From Pseudomonas farsensis (lineage in GTDB: Bacteria; Pseudomonadota; Gammaproteobacteria; Pseudomonadales; Pseudomonadaceae): DNA of 64,000 nt. Shown here in pieces: positions 25,925-35,155 of the stretch (the stretch's first letter is position 1; every line of letters begins with the position of its first letter). A model generated the notes under the pieces. That model saw nothing but the letters and a program-made list of their open reading frames with translations. It made no database searches and was not told the origin of the DNA. Where the stretch lies: assembly GCF_014268805.2 (NCBI RefSeq), contig NZ_JABWRF020000005.1, positions 1 to 64,000 of the forward strand. Direction: 5' to 3'. The position numbers and the translations under genes are program-made.

Positions 25925-26434
25925 TTACAAGCCCAGGGCGGCGCGCTGAGCAGCCAGTTGATCGACGCCATCGATCACCCGCTTCATGCCCAGGGCGTCG
26001 ATCTCGTAGATCAGCCGGCCATCGACTTCGAGCTTGTAGTAGGTCACGCCGACGCTGTACTTGATCTCGGCCTTGTCGCCGGGCTTCCAGTCGCCCATGT
26101 CGACTTCCTTGAGGGTGCCGCGCAGGGTGACCACCACAGGAGTGATGGCGCCCTTCAAGCCCTTGAACGCCCCCCGGAAGGTGCCGTTGAAGGCGGTACC
26201 GTCAGCCAGGCCGAAGAACTTCATCGCTTCGCGGCGCACGCCGGTGGTGGTGAAGGCGGCTTCCTGCTTTTCCATGCCTTGGTCCAGTTCGACCGGCAGG
26301 TCCATGCCACCACCGCGGTGCTCTTCCATCTTGAGGGTGAGCTTGGGCAGGGTCAGGCTGGGCACATCACCCTGGAAGCTCACGCCGTCTACGAAGAGGT
26401 TCAGGTTGGCCAGGGTCTGGGGAATCATTGCCAT
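25925..26434 (-). CDS. FII: Major tail tube protein (P2 FII-like)
   Basis: 169 aa. Contractile-tail inner tube: N terminus MAMIPQTLANLNLFVDGVSF, EEHRGGGMDLPVELDQGMEK, and a C-terminal block YYKLEVDGRLIYEIDALGM characteristic of P2 FII. Follows the sheath gene by 12 bp. Confidence 0.95.
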   Translation of the reverse strand: MAMIPQTLANLNLFVDGVSFQGDVPSLTLPKLTLKMEEHRGGGMDLPVELDQGMEKQEAAFTTTGVRREAMKFFGLADGTAFNGTFRGAFKGLKGAITPVVVTLRGTLKEVDMGDWKPGDKAEIKYSVGVTYYKLEVDGRLIYEIDALGMKRVIDGVDQLAAQRAALGL

Positions 26435-26446
26435 GCGATGCGCTCC

Positions 26447-27613
26447 TTAAGCGGCAGAGTCGAGGACTTCGGTCAGCCACTGGTTGGTGACTTCAACGCG
26501 GAAGTTGGGGTTCTCAGCTGGGGGCACGTCGGTGAAGCGGATGTTCCAATATACCTTGCCCTGCTCCAGCTGGCTGGCGGTATTCAACGTCTCGTCGGCG
26601 AACACCTCGAAGTTGATAATTGCGCCCTGATTCTTCAGGTCGCGCATGAAGGCCTGCAGCCCTTCGGTCACGTCGTTGACGTAGGTGGCAGTGATCGAGC
26701 GGTCAACCGCCCATTTGTGGCCGTAGAGGATCGCGTCCATGACGATGTCCATGGTCCGCACACGGGTAACGAACGCCCACTTCGGATCGCTGGACAGAGT
26801 GCGGTTGCCCCACAGGCGGTAGCCGTCGTCGCGGATAATGGTGGTTACGTTGGCGTTGTTCAGCAGGTTGGCCCGGCAGGTCTCGTCGCCATCAAGGAAC
26901 TCTATCGGGCGAGTAGTACCAGTGATGCCCACGAACTCCTTGTTTGACGGCGACGCCCAGAACCCGTACTCCTTGTCGGTCCAGGCGAACAGGCCAGCAA
27001 CCCAGGCCGAGCTGGGGGCGTTGATCGTTGCGCTGGCATCCGTATCCCACATCTGCACGCCCGGATCGACCATGTAGGCACGCTTGGCACCGAACTCGCC
27101 TGCATAGGCGATGGCCGCCTCGTCGGTGGTGTTCGGGCCATCGATGATGGCGATGCCGCGCAGCTTGTCAGCCAAAGCCACCATGGCTGTGCCGACCGCC
27201 TGGGTCGAGCTGTGCTTCGGGGCAATGAGCAACCGCGGCTGGGCGTTGAACCGGCTCTTGCCGTCGAGCAGCGCCTGCAGGCCGGTGCGCTTGCCGCTGG
27301 CCAACTGGCCGCCGATGATCGCCGACGTCTGCTCGGGCGCGTTGTCGACCTTGGCCACACCACAGGCAACAATGACTGCCTTGGCGCGGGTGTAGATGGC
27401 GCGGCAGGCTTTGGTGATCGCCGAGTTCTGCCCGAACGCTGCAACCGCCTCGCGCTCGCTGGTGATCAGCACCAGGTCGTTGGCCTTGGCCGTGGTCTCA
27501 GGGCCTTCGGTGAAGGTATCGACCAGACCTATGATCGAGGACGAAGGCAGCGCGATACTACGCGCGCCGGTGTCAACGTTGGTCACGGTGACGCCGTGAA
27601 AAAATCCGCTCAT
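26447..27613 (-). CDS. FI: Tail sheath protein (P2 FI-like)
   Basis: 388 aa. Contractile sheath subunit: MSGFFHGVTVTNVDTGARSI at the start, ALPSSSIIGLVDTF, and the conserved C-terminal domain with NRTLSSDPKWAFVTRVRTMD. Start at 27613; the longer open frame to 27685 crosses the upstream terminator region. Confidence 0.95.
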   Translation of the reverse strand: MSGFFHGVTVTNVDTGARSIALPSSSIIGLVDTFTEGPETTAKANDLVLITSEREAVAAFGQNSAITKACRAIYTRAKAVIVACGVAKVDNAPEQTSAIIGGQLASGKRTGLQALLDGKSRFNAQPRLLIAPKHSSTQAVGTAMVALADKLRGIAIIDGPNTTDEAAIAYAGEFGAKRAYMVDPGVQMWDTDASATINAPSSAWVAGLFAWTDKEYGFWASPSNKEFVGITGTTRPIEFLDGDETCRANLLNNANVTTIIRDDGYRLWGNRTLSSDPKWAFVTRVRTMDIVMDAILYGHKWAVDRSITATYVNDVTEGLQAFMRDLKNQGAIINFEVFADETLNTASQLEQGKVYWNIRFTDVPPAENPNFRVEVTNQWLTEVLDSAA

Positions 27614-27668
27614 ACAATCTCCAGATATGAAAAGGCCCCGCAGAGCGAGGCCAGTGATGCAGCAGGAA

Positions 27669-27695
27669 TGAAAACGCCCCGGCAATGCGGGGCGT
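27669..27695 (-). terminator. Terminator after tail-fibre chaperone gene
   Basis: On the minus strand ACGCCCC-loop-GGGGCGT is followed by TTTTC. The hairpin lies at 27674-27695, at the stop of the chaperone gene and upstream of the sheath gene. Confidence 0.65.
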
Positions 27696-28144
27696 CATAG
27701 GGCTTGCTCAGCGATCCAGGGTGGCGGCACCGGCCGCTGCTCGATCGCCGGAAAGGCCTCGCTCTGCGGCCAGTCCCGCAGTTGCTGCATGTACAGCAGC
27801 AACTCAGTGAACTGCTCGGCTGTCAGCGTGGTTTCGGCGCCGATATCCAGTTGGTCGCGGTGCCGGTCTCGCAGCCAGGTCACTGCCAGCAGCTCAGCAT
27901 CGCGCCACTGACGCTCTGGCTCCTCTGCCGCAACTCCCTGCACTAACCCAGCAAGAACCTCGGGGATTTCAACCGGCTCAACAACCGCGGGGCGTAGCGT
28001 TTCGATAATTGCCGACACGCCAGCGGCATCCAGGGTCGAATCGCCGAGGACTTGCTGAGGTATGTAGTGATTGAGGATGGTCGCGCCCCAGTCGATGACC
28101 ATGGTTTGCGAGCCGGCGTCTACGGATAGAACCTTAAAACTCAT
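27695..28144 (-). CDS. Tail fibre assembly chaperone-like protein
   Basis: 149 aa. The C-terminal half (TLTAEQFTELLLYMQQLRDW followed by PQSEAFPAIEQRPVPPPWI) has the form of phage tail-fibre assembly/chaperone proteins. Its start overlaps the glycine-rich adhesin gene stop by 4 bp (28141-28144), placing it at the expected site after fibre genes. Confidence 0.65.
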   Translation of the reverse strand: MSFKVLSVDAGSQTMVIDWGATILNHYIPQQVLGDSTLDAAGVSAIIETLRPAVVEPVEIPEVLAGLVQGVAAEEPERQWRDAELLAVTWLRDRHRDQLDIGAETTLTAEQFTELLLYMQQLRDWPQSEAFPAIEQRPVPPPWIAEQAL

Positions 28145-28911
28145 ACGATGACCCCTTTCAGTCTTTCTGCCTCGCCACCGGCGATGATCGAGAGCACATG
28201 CCCGGCCCTATCAATTGCATACCCGCCTGCACCTGCGACCGACGTAACGGTTACGCCGGCTTCCCCGGGAGCTCCACCAGCACCACCCTGGTATCCAGAG
28301 CTGTAGCGGCCGCCTGCACCACCGACGTCGTCGGTACCAGCGCCCGGCCGAGTAAAGGTGTAGGTGCTGTTCTGATACATCCCGCCTGCTGCACCACCCG
28401 GCCGACCTGCACCTCCACCACCACCCGCATAGAGCGTCTGCGACAGGTAGCGCCACCCACCGCCGCCGCCGCCTCCATAAACGAGGCCAGCTCGGTTATC
28501 CAGGGCAGTGTCGCACTCAAGCAGCAGAGCCCCCTTGCCCGGCCCTGCTGCCGCAGGATATGCGCCGGCACCACCAGCGCCACGGATTGCACCCTCATTG
28601 ATGATGGTCAACGTTGATCCGGCGGGAAACACCCCCGTGCGCAACGCAAAACCCGAGGTACCGCCATACAGCGTGGCGCGGTTGATGAACACATAGTGGC
28701 TTTTTCTGGTGGGGCTCCCCATCAGCTCGAATATGCTTGCGCCTGCCCGATCCAACGTATTGATGAACACCACTTGCCGACGCCAAACCGTTCTCCAGCC
28801 GTCAGCTGTCAGGACGAAAAGCTCCTCGCCCTCGCGCCATCCGTCTGCAAGCTTCACGCTCGGCATCACGCCCGCGGCATATCCACTTTCAACCTTCACA
28901 TGAAAATTCAT
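28141..28911 (-). CDS. Glycine-rich distal tail-fibre adhesin-like protein
   Basis: 256 aa from ATG 28911, overlapping the fibre gene stop as TGATG. The N-terminal part (MNFHVKVESGYAAG, LFVLTADGWRTVWRRQVVF) is a fibre-attachment domain. The C-terminal ~130 residues contain repeated Gly-rich runs (YGGGGGGGWRY, YAGGGGGAGRPGGAAGG, GGYQGGAGG), as in T-even gp38-type adhesins, where such loops form a polyglycine sandwich and decide receptor choice. Confidence 0.75.
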   Translation of the reverse strand: MNFHVKVESGYAAGVMPSVKLADGWREGEELFVLTADGWRTVWRRQVVFINTLDRAGASIFELMGSPTRKSHYVFINRATLYGGTSGFALRTGVFPAGSTLTIINEGAIRGAGGAGAYPAAAGPGKGALLLECDTALDNRAGLVYGGGGGGGWRYLSQTLYAGGGGGAGRPGGAAGGMYQNSTYTFTRPGAGTDDVGGAGGRYSSGYQGGAGGAPGEAGVTVTSVAGAGGYAIDRAGHVLSIIAGGEAERLKGVIV

Positions 28912-30008
28912 CAAGGCACCTCGTACTGCAGCCACAAGGTGCCCACTACGCCATCATCAGCTGTAGGCGGGTTCGGCGAGTAAACAATCTTGCTTGCAGG
29001 AAAGGCATCAGTAATGCCGTACCCCGCGAGCGTGGTCGGATTGCTTCCCGATACGACCCGGCCATAGGCATCGACCTTCACCGAACGATAGGTCCCACTC
29101 TCCACGCCAGTGGGACCGCTGGCGGCGCCACCTCCCAACTGGAAGGCGGCACCGTCGTAGTTCAGGTCATACAAGACGCCGGCACGCAGGTCGCCAGGGG
29201 CCAAGTCGACCAAGCCGCCAACGCCCACCTTCTTCACTGCTACCGGCGCAAGGGCTCCGATCTTGGCGGTAACAGCACCCGTGTTCGTTTCCCCCGCCTG
29301 GAACTGGAAACGCTGGCCAGCAGAGAGGGCGGTTAGCACCGCCTCTGTGCTCTGCAGCTTGAGTACCAGGGCGTCAGCGCTGCCCGGTGCAACGCCAAGC
29401 CATGCCAGGGGCCCGGCAGACTTGGCCACGTCTGCTCGACGGAGGTACTGCGTATGCGAGTCGGCAGCTTCGACGTGGGCTTTGAGCTGGTTACGTGCGT
29501 ACAGCTCAGCTGCTTCGCGGGCCTTGTCGACGTAGTCACGGGTGGCCAGGACGATGCTCGGGTCGATCTTGAGGGTGATGTTGGCCACGTTGCCGAACAC
29601 CACATGCATGCGAATGGTCTGGGTCCGCCCTGACCCCTGCACCAGCAACGGCTTGTAGCTGGGTGGCGGCTTTGCCACGGCCACCAGGTTGCCGGCGGCA
29701 TCCTCCAGGCCCAGCTCGCGGACCCACCACCCTCCAATCTCCGGCGGTAGCACCAGCTCGGCGACCAGCACTGAGGGGTCGGCTGGCGACTGAAACAGCG
29801 CGTTGAGCGGTGCCCGGTGCACCTGCCGCACAAGCCCGGCCTGGGTAGGCTTTGGCGTGGGATCAGGGGACACTCCCGGCTCGCCACCGGCATCCCCGAT
29901 AAGCATGTGTGTGATATTCCAAGGCAAGCCCAGCGCGGCGCTGTTAGCCTGCTGGGCCACGCCGACATTGGTCAGGAACCCACCGAATTGCGTGGTTGAG
30001 TTAGCCAT
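28911..30008 (-). CDS. H: Tail fibre protein (P2 gpH-like)
   Basis: 365 aa. N-terminal baseplate-binding domain (ITHMLIGDAGGEPG ... VHRAPLNALFQSP ... GGWWVRELGLEDAAGNLVAV) typical of P2 gpH-type fibres, then DSHTQYLRR, and a C-terminal segment ending GYGITDAFPASK common to Pseudomonas fibres. Rather short, with receptor binding probably handed to the glycine-rich protein encoded next. Confidence 0.9.
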   Translation of the reverse strand: MANSTTQFGGFLTNVGVAQQANSAALGLPWNITHMLIGDAGGEPGVSPDPTPKPTQAGLVRQVHRAPLNALFQSPADPSVLVAELVLPPEIGGWWVRELGLEDAAGNLVAVAKPPPSYKPLLVQGSGRTQTIRMHVVFGNVANITLKIDPSIVLATRDYVDKAREAAELYARNQLKAHVEAADSHTQYLRRADVAKSAGPLAWLGVAPGSADALVLKLQSTEAVLTALSAGQRFQFQAGETNTGAVTAKIGALAPVAVKKVGVGGLVDLAPGDLRAGVLYDLNYDGAAFQLGGGAASGPTGVESGTYRSVKVDAYGRVVSGSNPTTLAGYGITDAFPASKIVYSPNPPTADDGVVGTLWLQYEVP

Positions 30009-30612
30009 TCAGATAAATTTCCAGTAGGTCAATTGTGTGGTCGGTCATCAGTTCGTAGGCGCCCACGCTGACATCGATGTCCGACGCCTCCCACGGGTAC
30101 ACCTCGATCACTTCGCCGTCGAAGCTGGGCGCGACTTGGTAAGCCGGCACGCGGGTCTCAAGGCTGATGTCCAAGCCGAGCATGTGCCGGCTGACGGGCC
30201 GGGCGTCATCGATCAACCGGGACAGCTCTTGGTAGGTGTCCTCGCTGATCCCGCCGTTCGAGACACCGACCTTCAGTGCGAAGGTGCCCCGTGGACCGGG
30301 AGGCTGCAGCTCCCACCACTCGTTGATTTCGATCAGATAGCCGAAAGGCTCGACCACCCGGCGTAGCGCGCCGATCGTCCCCTTATAGGCATGGACGAAG
30401 AACGCTGAGCGAATGACGGAGCGCTTGACGGTTTCCGACCAGGTGTCGTCCCAGCGGTCTACCGACCAAGCCCAGGCCAGTTGGTACAGCAGGTGCGCCG
30501 GGCAAGTGTCCGGGCTGTACAAGGTGCGCAAGGGCACGTCGGTCACTTCGTCCGTGGCGTACTCGACGGCCCGCTCAAGCTGGGTGCTGTTCAGCGGTAG
30601 CAGGCTCGTCAT
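30001..30612 (-). CDS. I: Phage tail protein I (baseplate)
   Basis: 203 aa. P2 gpI family: LLPLNSTQLERAVEYATDEV, CPAHLLYQLAWAWSVDRWDD, and KGTIGALRRVVEPFGYLIEI. Overlaps the fibre gene by 8 bp. Confidence 0.93.
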   Translation of the reverse strand: MTSLLPLNSTQLERAVEYATDEVTDVPLRTLYSPDTCPAHLLYQLAWAWSVDRWDDTWSETVKRSVIRSAFFVHAYKGTIGALRRVVEPFGYLIEINEWWELQPPGPRGTFALKVGVSNGGISEDTYQELSRLIDDARPVSRHMLGLDISLETRVPAYQVAPSFDGEVIEVYPWEASDIDVSVGAYELMTDHTIDLLEIYLNG

Positions 30613-30613
30613 G

Positions 30614-31495
30614 TCAGCTACCCCGCGTCACTGTCACACCCTCGCACCAGGCCGCCTGCGCCTTCGTGGGCGTGATGTTCTCCCAGTCCACCAGCTCGAC
30701 ACGCTCGACGCCTGTGATGTGCAGTTGGGCATCAATGCCCGATCGCACTACAGCGACGCCGAGCCGGCGGCGAGGGTTGACCCAAGCGTTCAAGCGACGC
30801 CGACACTCGGCCTGAATGGCCTCGTTTTCAGGCCCGGTACCGACCATGTAGACCAAAGCTTCGATGCGGTACGGCAGGATCTCGGCCGACTGCACCGTCA
30901 GCCGATCACCCAGCGGCCTCACATCGTCATCGCTCAGACGCCTGTCAACAGTGGCGAGCAGCTCGGGCGAGGCCTCCCCGTTTCCGTCCAAGGCCAGCAC
31001 CGTCACGACCACCTCGGCCGGGGCCGGGCTCTCGGCCGTCGCGTCGGCAACCAGACCTGATGCGTTTCGCGCGTGCAGGATGTAGCTGTTACGCGGCCCC
31101 GCCGTGGTCAGGCCCTCGTACACCAATTGCACCCGCTCGCGCAGCGCATCGTCGGCCTCCAGCACTTCCGCCACCGTCGGCACTGCATCCAGGTCCTCGG
31201 CTTGCACGACCAGACGTTCCAGGTTGACGTTGGCCGCGAGGTGGTCCAGATCGGCGCCGCGGGCGAATGCCAGCAGCAACGACTTGGCTGCATCATTCAC
31301 CCGGCCACGGTTCTGCAGCTTGCGAAATGCACCCAGCTCCAGCAGCTTGGTGATCGGGTCGCTTTCAAGCAGCGCGTCCCAGTTGTCACCCATGTACTCG
31401 CGAAAGCGCTGCAGTTCGTCGTCGTACACCCCTTCAAAGTCCAGGCTTTCCAGCACCTGCGGTACCGGCAGCTGGGCAAGATCCACTGTGCTCAT
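30614..31495 (-). CDS. J: Baseplate assembly protein J
   Basis: 293 aa. P2 gpJ-like baseplate wedge protein: VDLAQLPVPQVLESLDFEGV at the start, ADLDHLAANVNLERLV, and a C-terminal domain with NPRRRLGVAVVRSGIDAQLH. Overlaps W by 4 bp. Confidence 0.94.
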   Translation of the reverse strand: MSTVDLAQLPVPQVLESLDFEGVYDDELQRFREYMGDNWDALLESDPITKLLELGAFRKLQNRGRVNDAAKSLLLAFARGADLDHLAANVNLERLVVQAEDLDAVPTVAEVLEADDALRERVQLVYEGLTTAGPRNSYILHARNASGLVADATAESPAPAEVVVTVLALDGNGEASPELLATVDRRLSDDDVRPLGDRLTVQSAEILPYRIEALVYMVGTGPENEAIQAECRRRLNAWVNPRRRLGVAVVRSGIDAQLHITGVERVELVDWENITPTKAQAAWCEGVTVTRGS

Positions 31496-31818
31496 ACGCT
31501 CACCTCCACGACGGCGTCGTCGCCCAGGTACTGACCGGACAACTGCAGGCTGACTTGGCCACCGAGGACTGCCACCACCCGCACCCGCTCAAGCTTCAAC
31601 CGTGGTTCCCAGCGTCCAAGGGCGCGGGCAACTTCAGCCTGAACGGCGCTCTTCCACCCCTCGTTGACCGGCAAGTCGACGTAGCGGCGCAAGTTGCTGC
31701 CGTACTCCGGGCGCATCCGGCGACTGCCAACGGCAGTACCCAGGATGTCCTCGATGGACTGCCGCAAGTGCGCCACGCCGCTGACTGGCTGACCCGTCCG
31801 GCGGTCCATACCGATCAT
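31492..31818 (-). CDS. W: Baseplate wedge protein W (gp25-like)
   Basis: 108 aa. gp25-like lysozyme fold used as a baseplate wedge: LRQSIEDILGTAVGSRRMRP followed by EYGSNLRRYVDLPV is the family signature. Confidence 0.93.
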   Translation of the reverse strand: MIGMDRRTGQPVSGVAHLRQSIEDILGTAVGSRRMRPEYGSNLRRYVDLPVNEGWKSAVQAEVARALGRWEPRLKLERVRVVAVLGGQVSLQLSGQYLGDDAVVEVSV

Positions 31819-31820
31819 GT

Positions 31821-32042
31821 TCAGGCCCCTTGTTCGACGAAGTCGGGACGGTTGCGCATGTAGTCGACGGCTAGCGTGTTGTCGCGGCGCACCTCGACGA
31901 CGCCGCGCACGACCTCAAGTTCTGCCCAGTTGGGCAGGAACAGCTTGCGACGATCATAGGTTTGGTCGACGAAGGTAATCGTCTCCCCCACCGGCTCCAC
32001 AGGCACCAGGGCCTCGCCGGGGTCTTTCTCTGCCTTGGCCAT
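31821..32042 (-). CDS. Small uncharacterised baseplate-region protein
   Basis: 73 aa, no recognised domain; acidic, with VEVRRDNTLAVDYMRNRPDF near the C terminus. It lies between V and W and is followed two bases later by W. Probably a minor structural or chaperone protein. Confidence 0.55.
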   Translation of the reverse strand: MAKAEKDPGEALVPVEPVGETITFVDQTYDRRKLFLPNWAELEVVRGVVEVRRDNTLAVDYMRNRPDFVEQGA

Positions 32043-32056
32043 AAACCCTCCAGCCG

Positions 32057-32081
32057 TAAAAAAGCCCGCACTAGGCGGGCT
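32057..32081 (-). terminator. Terminator after gene V
   Basis: On the minus strand AGCCCGC-loop-GCGGGCT is followed by a T6 run (AAAAAA at 32058-32063). The hairpin is at 32063-32081, directly after the V stop. Confidence 0.75.
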
Positions 32082-32083
32082 GG

Positions 32084-32707
32084 TCAGTGTTTGTGGTTTG
32101 CCGTGTTACCAGCGGTGTCGATGATTCGGCCACCGCCATTGATATCGCCGGTCACCGTTAGGTGGCCGTTGATGGTGACTTGCCCCGTCAGGGTAATAGT
32201 GTCGGCCTGGCCCACCAGGGTTGAGGCCTGCACCGTGACGCTCTGCGCCTTGGCCGTGATGCTGCTGGACTCGGCGGTGATCGCGTCGTCGGTCATCACC
32301 ACCTTGCTACTGCCGACCTCAATCGTCACGGTGCCAGTGGGGAGCTTGATGGTGTAGCTCTTGGCCTGCCAGTCGTACACCAGCTCCCCACCATCATCGA
32401 AGCGCCACACCTCGACGTGGTCGCGATTGTCGGGCGGTGCGCCTGCATCCCCGTACAAGCCCGGCACAAAGGTGCCCTGGGCGGGGTTACCGCTCGGGCT
32501 GATCAGCACACCCTGCTCGCCGATGCTGGGGATCCGCCAGTGACGAGCCTTGCCGGCGGCCTGCGCATGCCAGCGCACCCAAGCGCTGGTCCAGTCGCCG
32601 CCGTCCGAAACCCGGACACGCGCAGCGCCCAGGTCGACTGCAACAACCACACACGGCAGCACCGTGTCGGCCAGCATGCGGTCATGTTGCGCAGAGACAT
32701 AGCTCAT
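32084..32707 (-). CDS. V: Baseplate spike protein V
   Basis: 207 aa. P2 gpV-like membrane-piercing spike: an OB-fold N terminus (VDLGAARVRVSDGGDWTSAW, GEQGVLISPSGNPAQGTFVP) followed by a repeating beta-helix region (SSKVVMTDDAITAESSSITA). The C-terminal NTANHKH supplies His residues like those that bind metal at spike tips. Confidence 0.93.
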   Translation of the reverse strand: MSYVSAQHDRMLADTVLPCVVVAVDLGAARVRVSDGGDWTSAWVRWHAQAAGKARHWRIPSIGEQGVLISPSGNPAQGTFVPGLYGDAGAPPDNRDHVEVWRFDDGGELVYDWQAKSYTIKLPTGTVTIEVGSSKVVMTDDAITAESSSITAKAQSVTVQASTLVGQADTITLTGQVTINGHLTVTGDINGGGRIIDTAGNTANHKH

Positions 32708-33171
32708 GCTGAGCCCTCCCGTGGTTCAGGCCAGGGCCACTCCTCGACCCCGATGTAGATGACCTGTGTCCACTCCACCACCCAGACGGCATAACCATCC
32801 AGTTCAGGGCGGGTCCAGTCCTGTGCCGCCCGCACGAATTTGGCCGGTTCAGCGGGCACTCCCCAGGTTTGCATGCGCAGCAGAACGGTCAGTTGCGCTG
32901 CAGTGAAGGCCGCCATCCGCAGGCTATGCGGCTCCTCACCCGCCACAATCACCCGTGCCTCAAAGCGAACATCGATGCCAACTTCACCTGTGCCCTGATC
33001 GGGACCAGGCTCCCATTCGGCCAGCTCAATCACCACGGCCGGTGGGTCGACACGATTTAAGCGATCAGGCATCGTGCCGACGTAACGCAGCGCGGGAATC
33101 GTTTCGGCGATGTGCCGCTCGATCGCCGCATACAAACCATCAAGCGGTATTGGATCGTCATCCTCGTCCAC
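32704..33171 (-). CDS. Uncharacterised phage tail-completion-type protein
   Basis: 155 aa, no clear family. Mixed alpha/beta with several Trp residues (TWGVPAEP ... YAVWVVEWTQVIYIGVEEWPWP). Position between the Z-like protein and V suggests a tail terminator or neck protein, the role of gp37/DUF1834-type proteins in related phages (inference). Overlaps V by 4 bp and the Z-like gene by 14 bp. Confidence 0.5.
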   Translation of the reverse strand: MDEDDDPIPLDGLYAAIERHIAETIPALRYVGTMPDRLNRVDPPAVVIELAEWEPGPDQGTGEVGIDVRFEARVIVAGEEPHSLRMAAFTAAQLTVLLRMQTWGVPAEPAKFVRAAQDWTRPELDGYAVWVVEWTQVIYIGVEEWPWPEPREGSA

Positions 33172-33826
33172 TACCCACCCTCCCCAGCAGTTTCTGCAGC
33201 TCGTAGTTGAGTTCTTGCTTCATGACCACCAGCAGGCGCTGGTGGGCCTTTGCAGTCCACGACTCGAAATGGGGCTTTACGTCGTCCAGGGAAATCATGG
33301 CCTTAGCCAGCGGGAAGCGACTGCCGTTCTCGGCGATCCATCCCGAGCTAGGCCCACCGCCACCCGACACGTCGCTGCCTGGGTAGTCGCTTTCCTTGAA
33401 ATGCTTGCTGGCCGTGCGGATCCAGATATCGGGCCGCCCGCCATAAACATTCTTGAAAAACGCCCCCTGGTAACGCCGGCCAGCAACAGAGACACCGGTG
33501 CGGGTTTGCCGTGCCCGACCAGCACGGCTGGCGGAGATCGGGTCCAGACCAAACCAAAGCTTGCCCTGGCCATTGCTGCCTACCGGGTAGGCCCGCAGGC
33601 GCTGCCGCACCGAAGCCACAGCGATGCGCTCCTGCAGGGCGACCGCGCGACCGACGTGGGTGCGCAGCCAGCGCAACGTCTTGTTGATGGCACGACGCTG
33701 GGCCTTGGCGATTGCCTTGGGCGCGAGCGCAGCAAACTCCTCGAACCCAGCCACCTGCTGCGGAATGGCCTGCAGTGTGATCATCCCGGTGGTGGCAGAG
33801 ACTTTGCTGTAACTCCCGACGCTCAT
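33158..33826 (-). CDS. Z: Minor tail protein Z-like (lambda gpZ family)
   Basis: 222 aa. Lambda gpZ-like tail-completion protein: KAIAKAQRRAINKTLRWLRT near residue 40, RRYQGAFFKNVYGGRPDIWI, and a helical C terminus. Marks the join between a lambda-like head and a P2-like tail. Confidence 0.78.
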   Translation of the reverse strand: MSVGSYSKVSATTGMITLQAIPQQVAGFEEFAALAPKAIAKAQRRAINKTLRWLRTHVGRAVALQERIAVASVRQRLRAYPVGSNGQGKLWFGLDPISASRAGRARQTRTGVSVAGRRYQGAFFKNVYGGRPDIWIRTASKHFKESDYPGSDVSGGGGPSSGWIAENGSRFPLAKAMISLDDVKPHFESWTAKAHQRLLVVMKQELNYELQKLLGRVGSGRG

Positions 33827-34137
33827 GCCGCTTTCCTCAGCACCAAGGCCACCAGACCGTCCCCGCCTGGTTCAACACTGGCGATCGTGTAGGTGCCTCC
33901 GCCGTCTTCTTTCGCCAAGTCGATTTCTACCCGCTGGCGGGTTTCAACGCCGGCGTTGTCCTTCACACGGATAACCAGGTGCGGCTCGCGCAGGGCCGTG
34001 GTGATGCGGCCGAGCTTCGGCTGCAGCCACGGCGCAGAGAACATCCCCAGCACCTCACGCCCCTCGATCAGAGCGCGATCGCCCAGGACATCGAACACCG
34101 TGTCGTCCACTTCGTCGATCAGGTCCCGGAAAGCCAT
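33823..34137 (-). CDS. Head-tail joining protein (lambda FII-like)
   Basis: 104 aa. FRDLIDEVDDTVFDVLGDRA and a beta-rich remainder fit the lambda gpFII head-tail attachment family. It lies between the capsid and Z-like genes, overlapping Z by 4 bp. Confidence 0.68.
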   Translation of the reverse strand: MAFRDLIDEVDDTVFDVLGDRALIEGREVLGMFSAPWLQPKLGRITTALREPHLVIRVKDNAGVETRQRVEIDLAKEDGGGTYTIASVEPGGDGLVALVLRKAA

Positions 34138-34139
34138 GA

Positions 34140-35135
34140 TCAGAGCGTCAGGCGGATGACGGCACGGGGACGGGTGCAGATGTGCAGCGGGTTGGACTGT
34201 GCCTCACCGTCGATGCCTTTGCCGAATGGCATCTCTTCGATCTTGCTGTAGTACGGCAGACCCTCGGTATTGACCGTCTCGATGTAATCCGCCGGTGCGT
34301 AGATCGAGAGGAACAGGTCCGAAACGCCCTCGGGCACCAGACGTGCTTCATCGTCGGCAACATAGGCGTTGCCGCCGACCTTGCCGCGGTAGCGCTCCCA
34401 GCTGATGCCGCCGAAGTCGAACGACTCGCGACCGTCGCCCCGCAGGGATGCGGCCTGCTGGCTGCCCTTGTAGGTATCGACAATCGACTTGTGGGCGATC
34501 AGTTTCTTCCAGAACGTCTTGCCGCAGAACGCACGGGCGCCGGTGGTGGTGACGTTGCCGAGGGCGTCCTCTTGCATGTCCAGGGCGTCCACGCACTGCG
34601 CCTGAACATTCGACTCTTGGTCGTTGAGGCCCATCGCCAATTTCTGTTGGGACACGCCGAACACCTTGTAGATGTCCAGCAGCACCGTGGCGCCATCGGC
34701 ATCGAGCACCTTGCCGTTGAGCGCACCCATACGGTGGAATTCGTGGGTGGCATCCAACTGGCTGCGAGCCTTGCTCAGTCGCTTGTTCACCACGGCCTGA
34801 ACGGCCTGCAGCTCGGTCAAAGCGCCGAACGCTCGAATGCCCTGGATCTCATCGGCCTTGATCGCGAAGCGCTGCGGCAGGTGAATGGTGTTGAACGGAA
34901 TCAGCTGACGCTTGCTGCCACCGACCACCAGGCCAGAGGTGCCGCGCTCGCCCGACGGTACCAGCGCGAGAATGTCGCCATCCTTTTCGATCTGGACGGT
35001 CAGGGTTGGAACGCCCTCTTCACGGAACAGCCCGAGCGCCGCCAGGCGGCCCGGCACATATTCCTGCTCGTTGATGGCCGCAGTGAGGGCTGCAACGCTG
35101 AAGGCATCGTCTTGAAAAATGGCAATCTCAGCCAT
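34140..35135 (-). CDS. E: Major capsid protein (lambda gpE family)
   Basis: 331 aa, HK97-fold capsid protein of the lambda gpE group. N terminus MAEIAIFQDDAFSVAALTAA, the block GLNDQESNVQAQCVDALDMQ, and the C-terminal KIEEMPFGKGIDGEAQSNPL are family features. Start at 35135 has GGAG-like sequence upstream; a longer frame to 35246 runs through the hairpin. Confidence 0.92.
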   Translation of the reverse strand: MAEIAIFQDDAFSVAALTAAINEQEYVPGRLAALGLFREEGVPTLTVQIEKDGDILALVPSGERGTSGLVVGGSKRQLIPFNTIHLPQRFAIKADEIQGIRAFGALTELQAVQAVVNKRLSKARSQLDATHEFHRMGALNGKVLDADGATVLLDIYKVFGVSQQKLAMGLNDQESNVQAQCVDALDMQEDALGNVTTTGARAFCGKTFWKKLIAHKSIVDTYKGSQQAASLRGDGRESFDFGGISWERYRGKVGGNAYVADDEARLVPEGVSDLFLSIYAPADYIETVNTEGLPYYSKIEEMPFGKGIDGEAQSNPLHICTRPRAVIRLTL

Positions 35136-35155
35136 GGGATACTCCAGAAAGTAAG

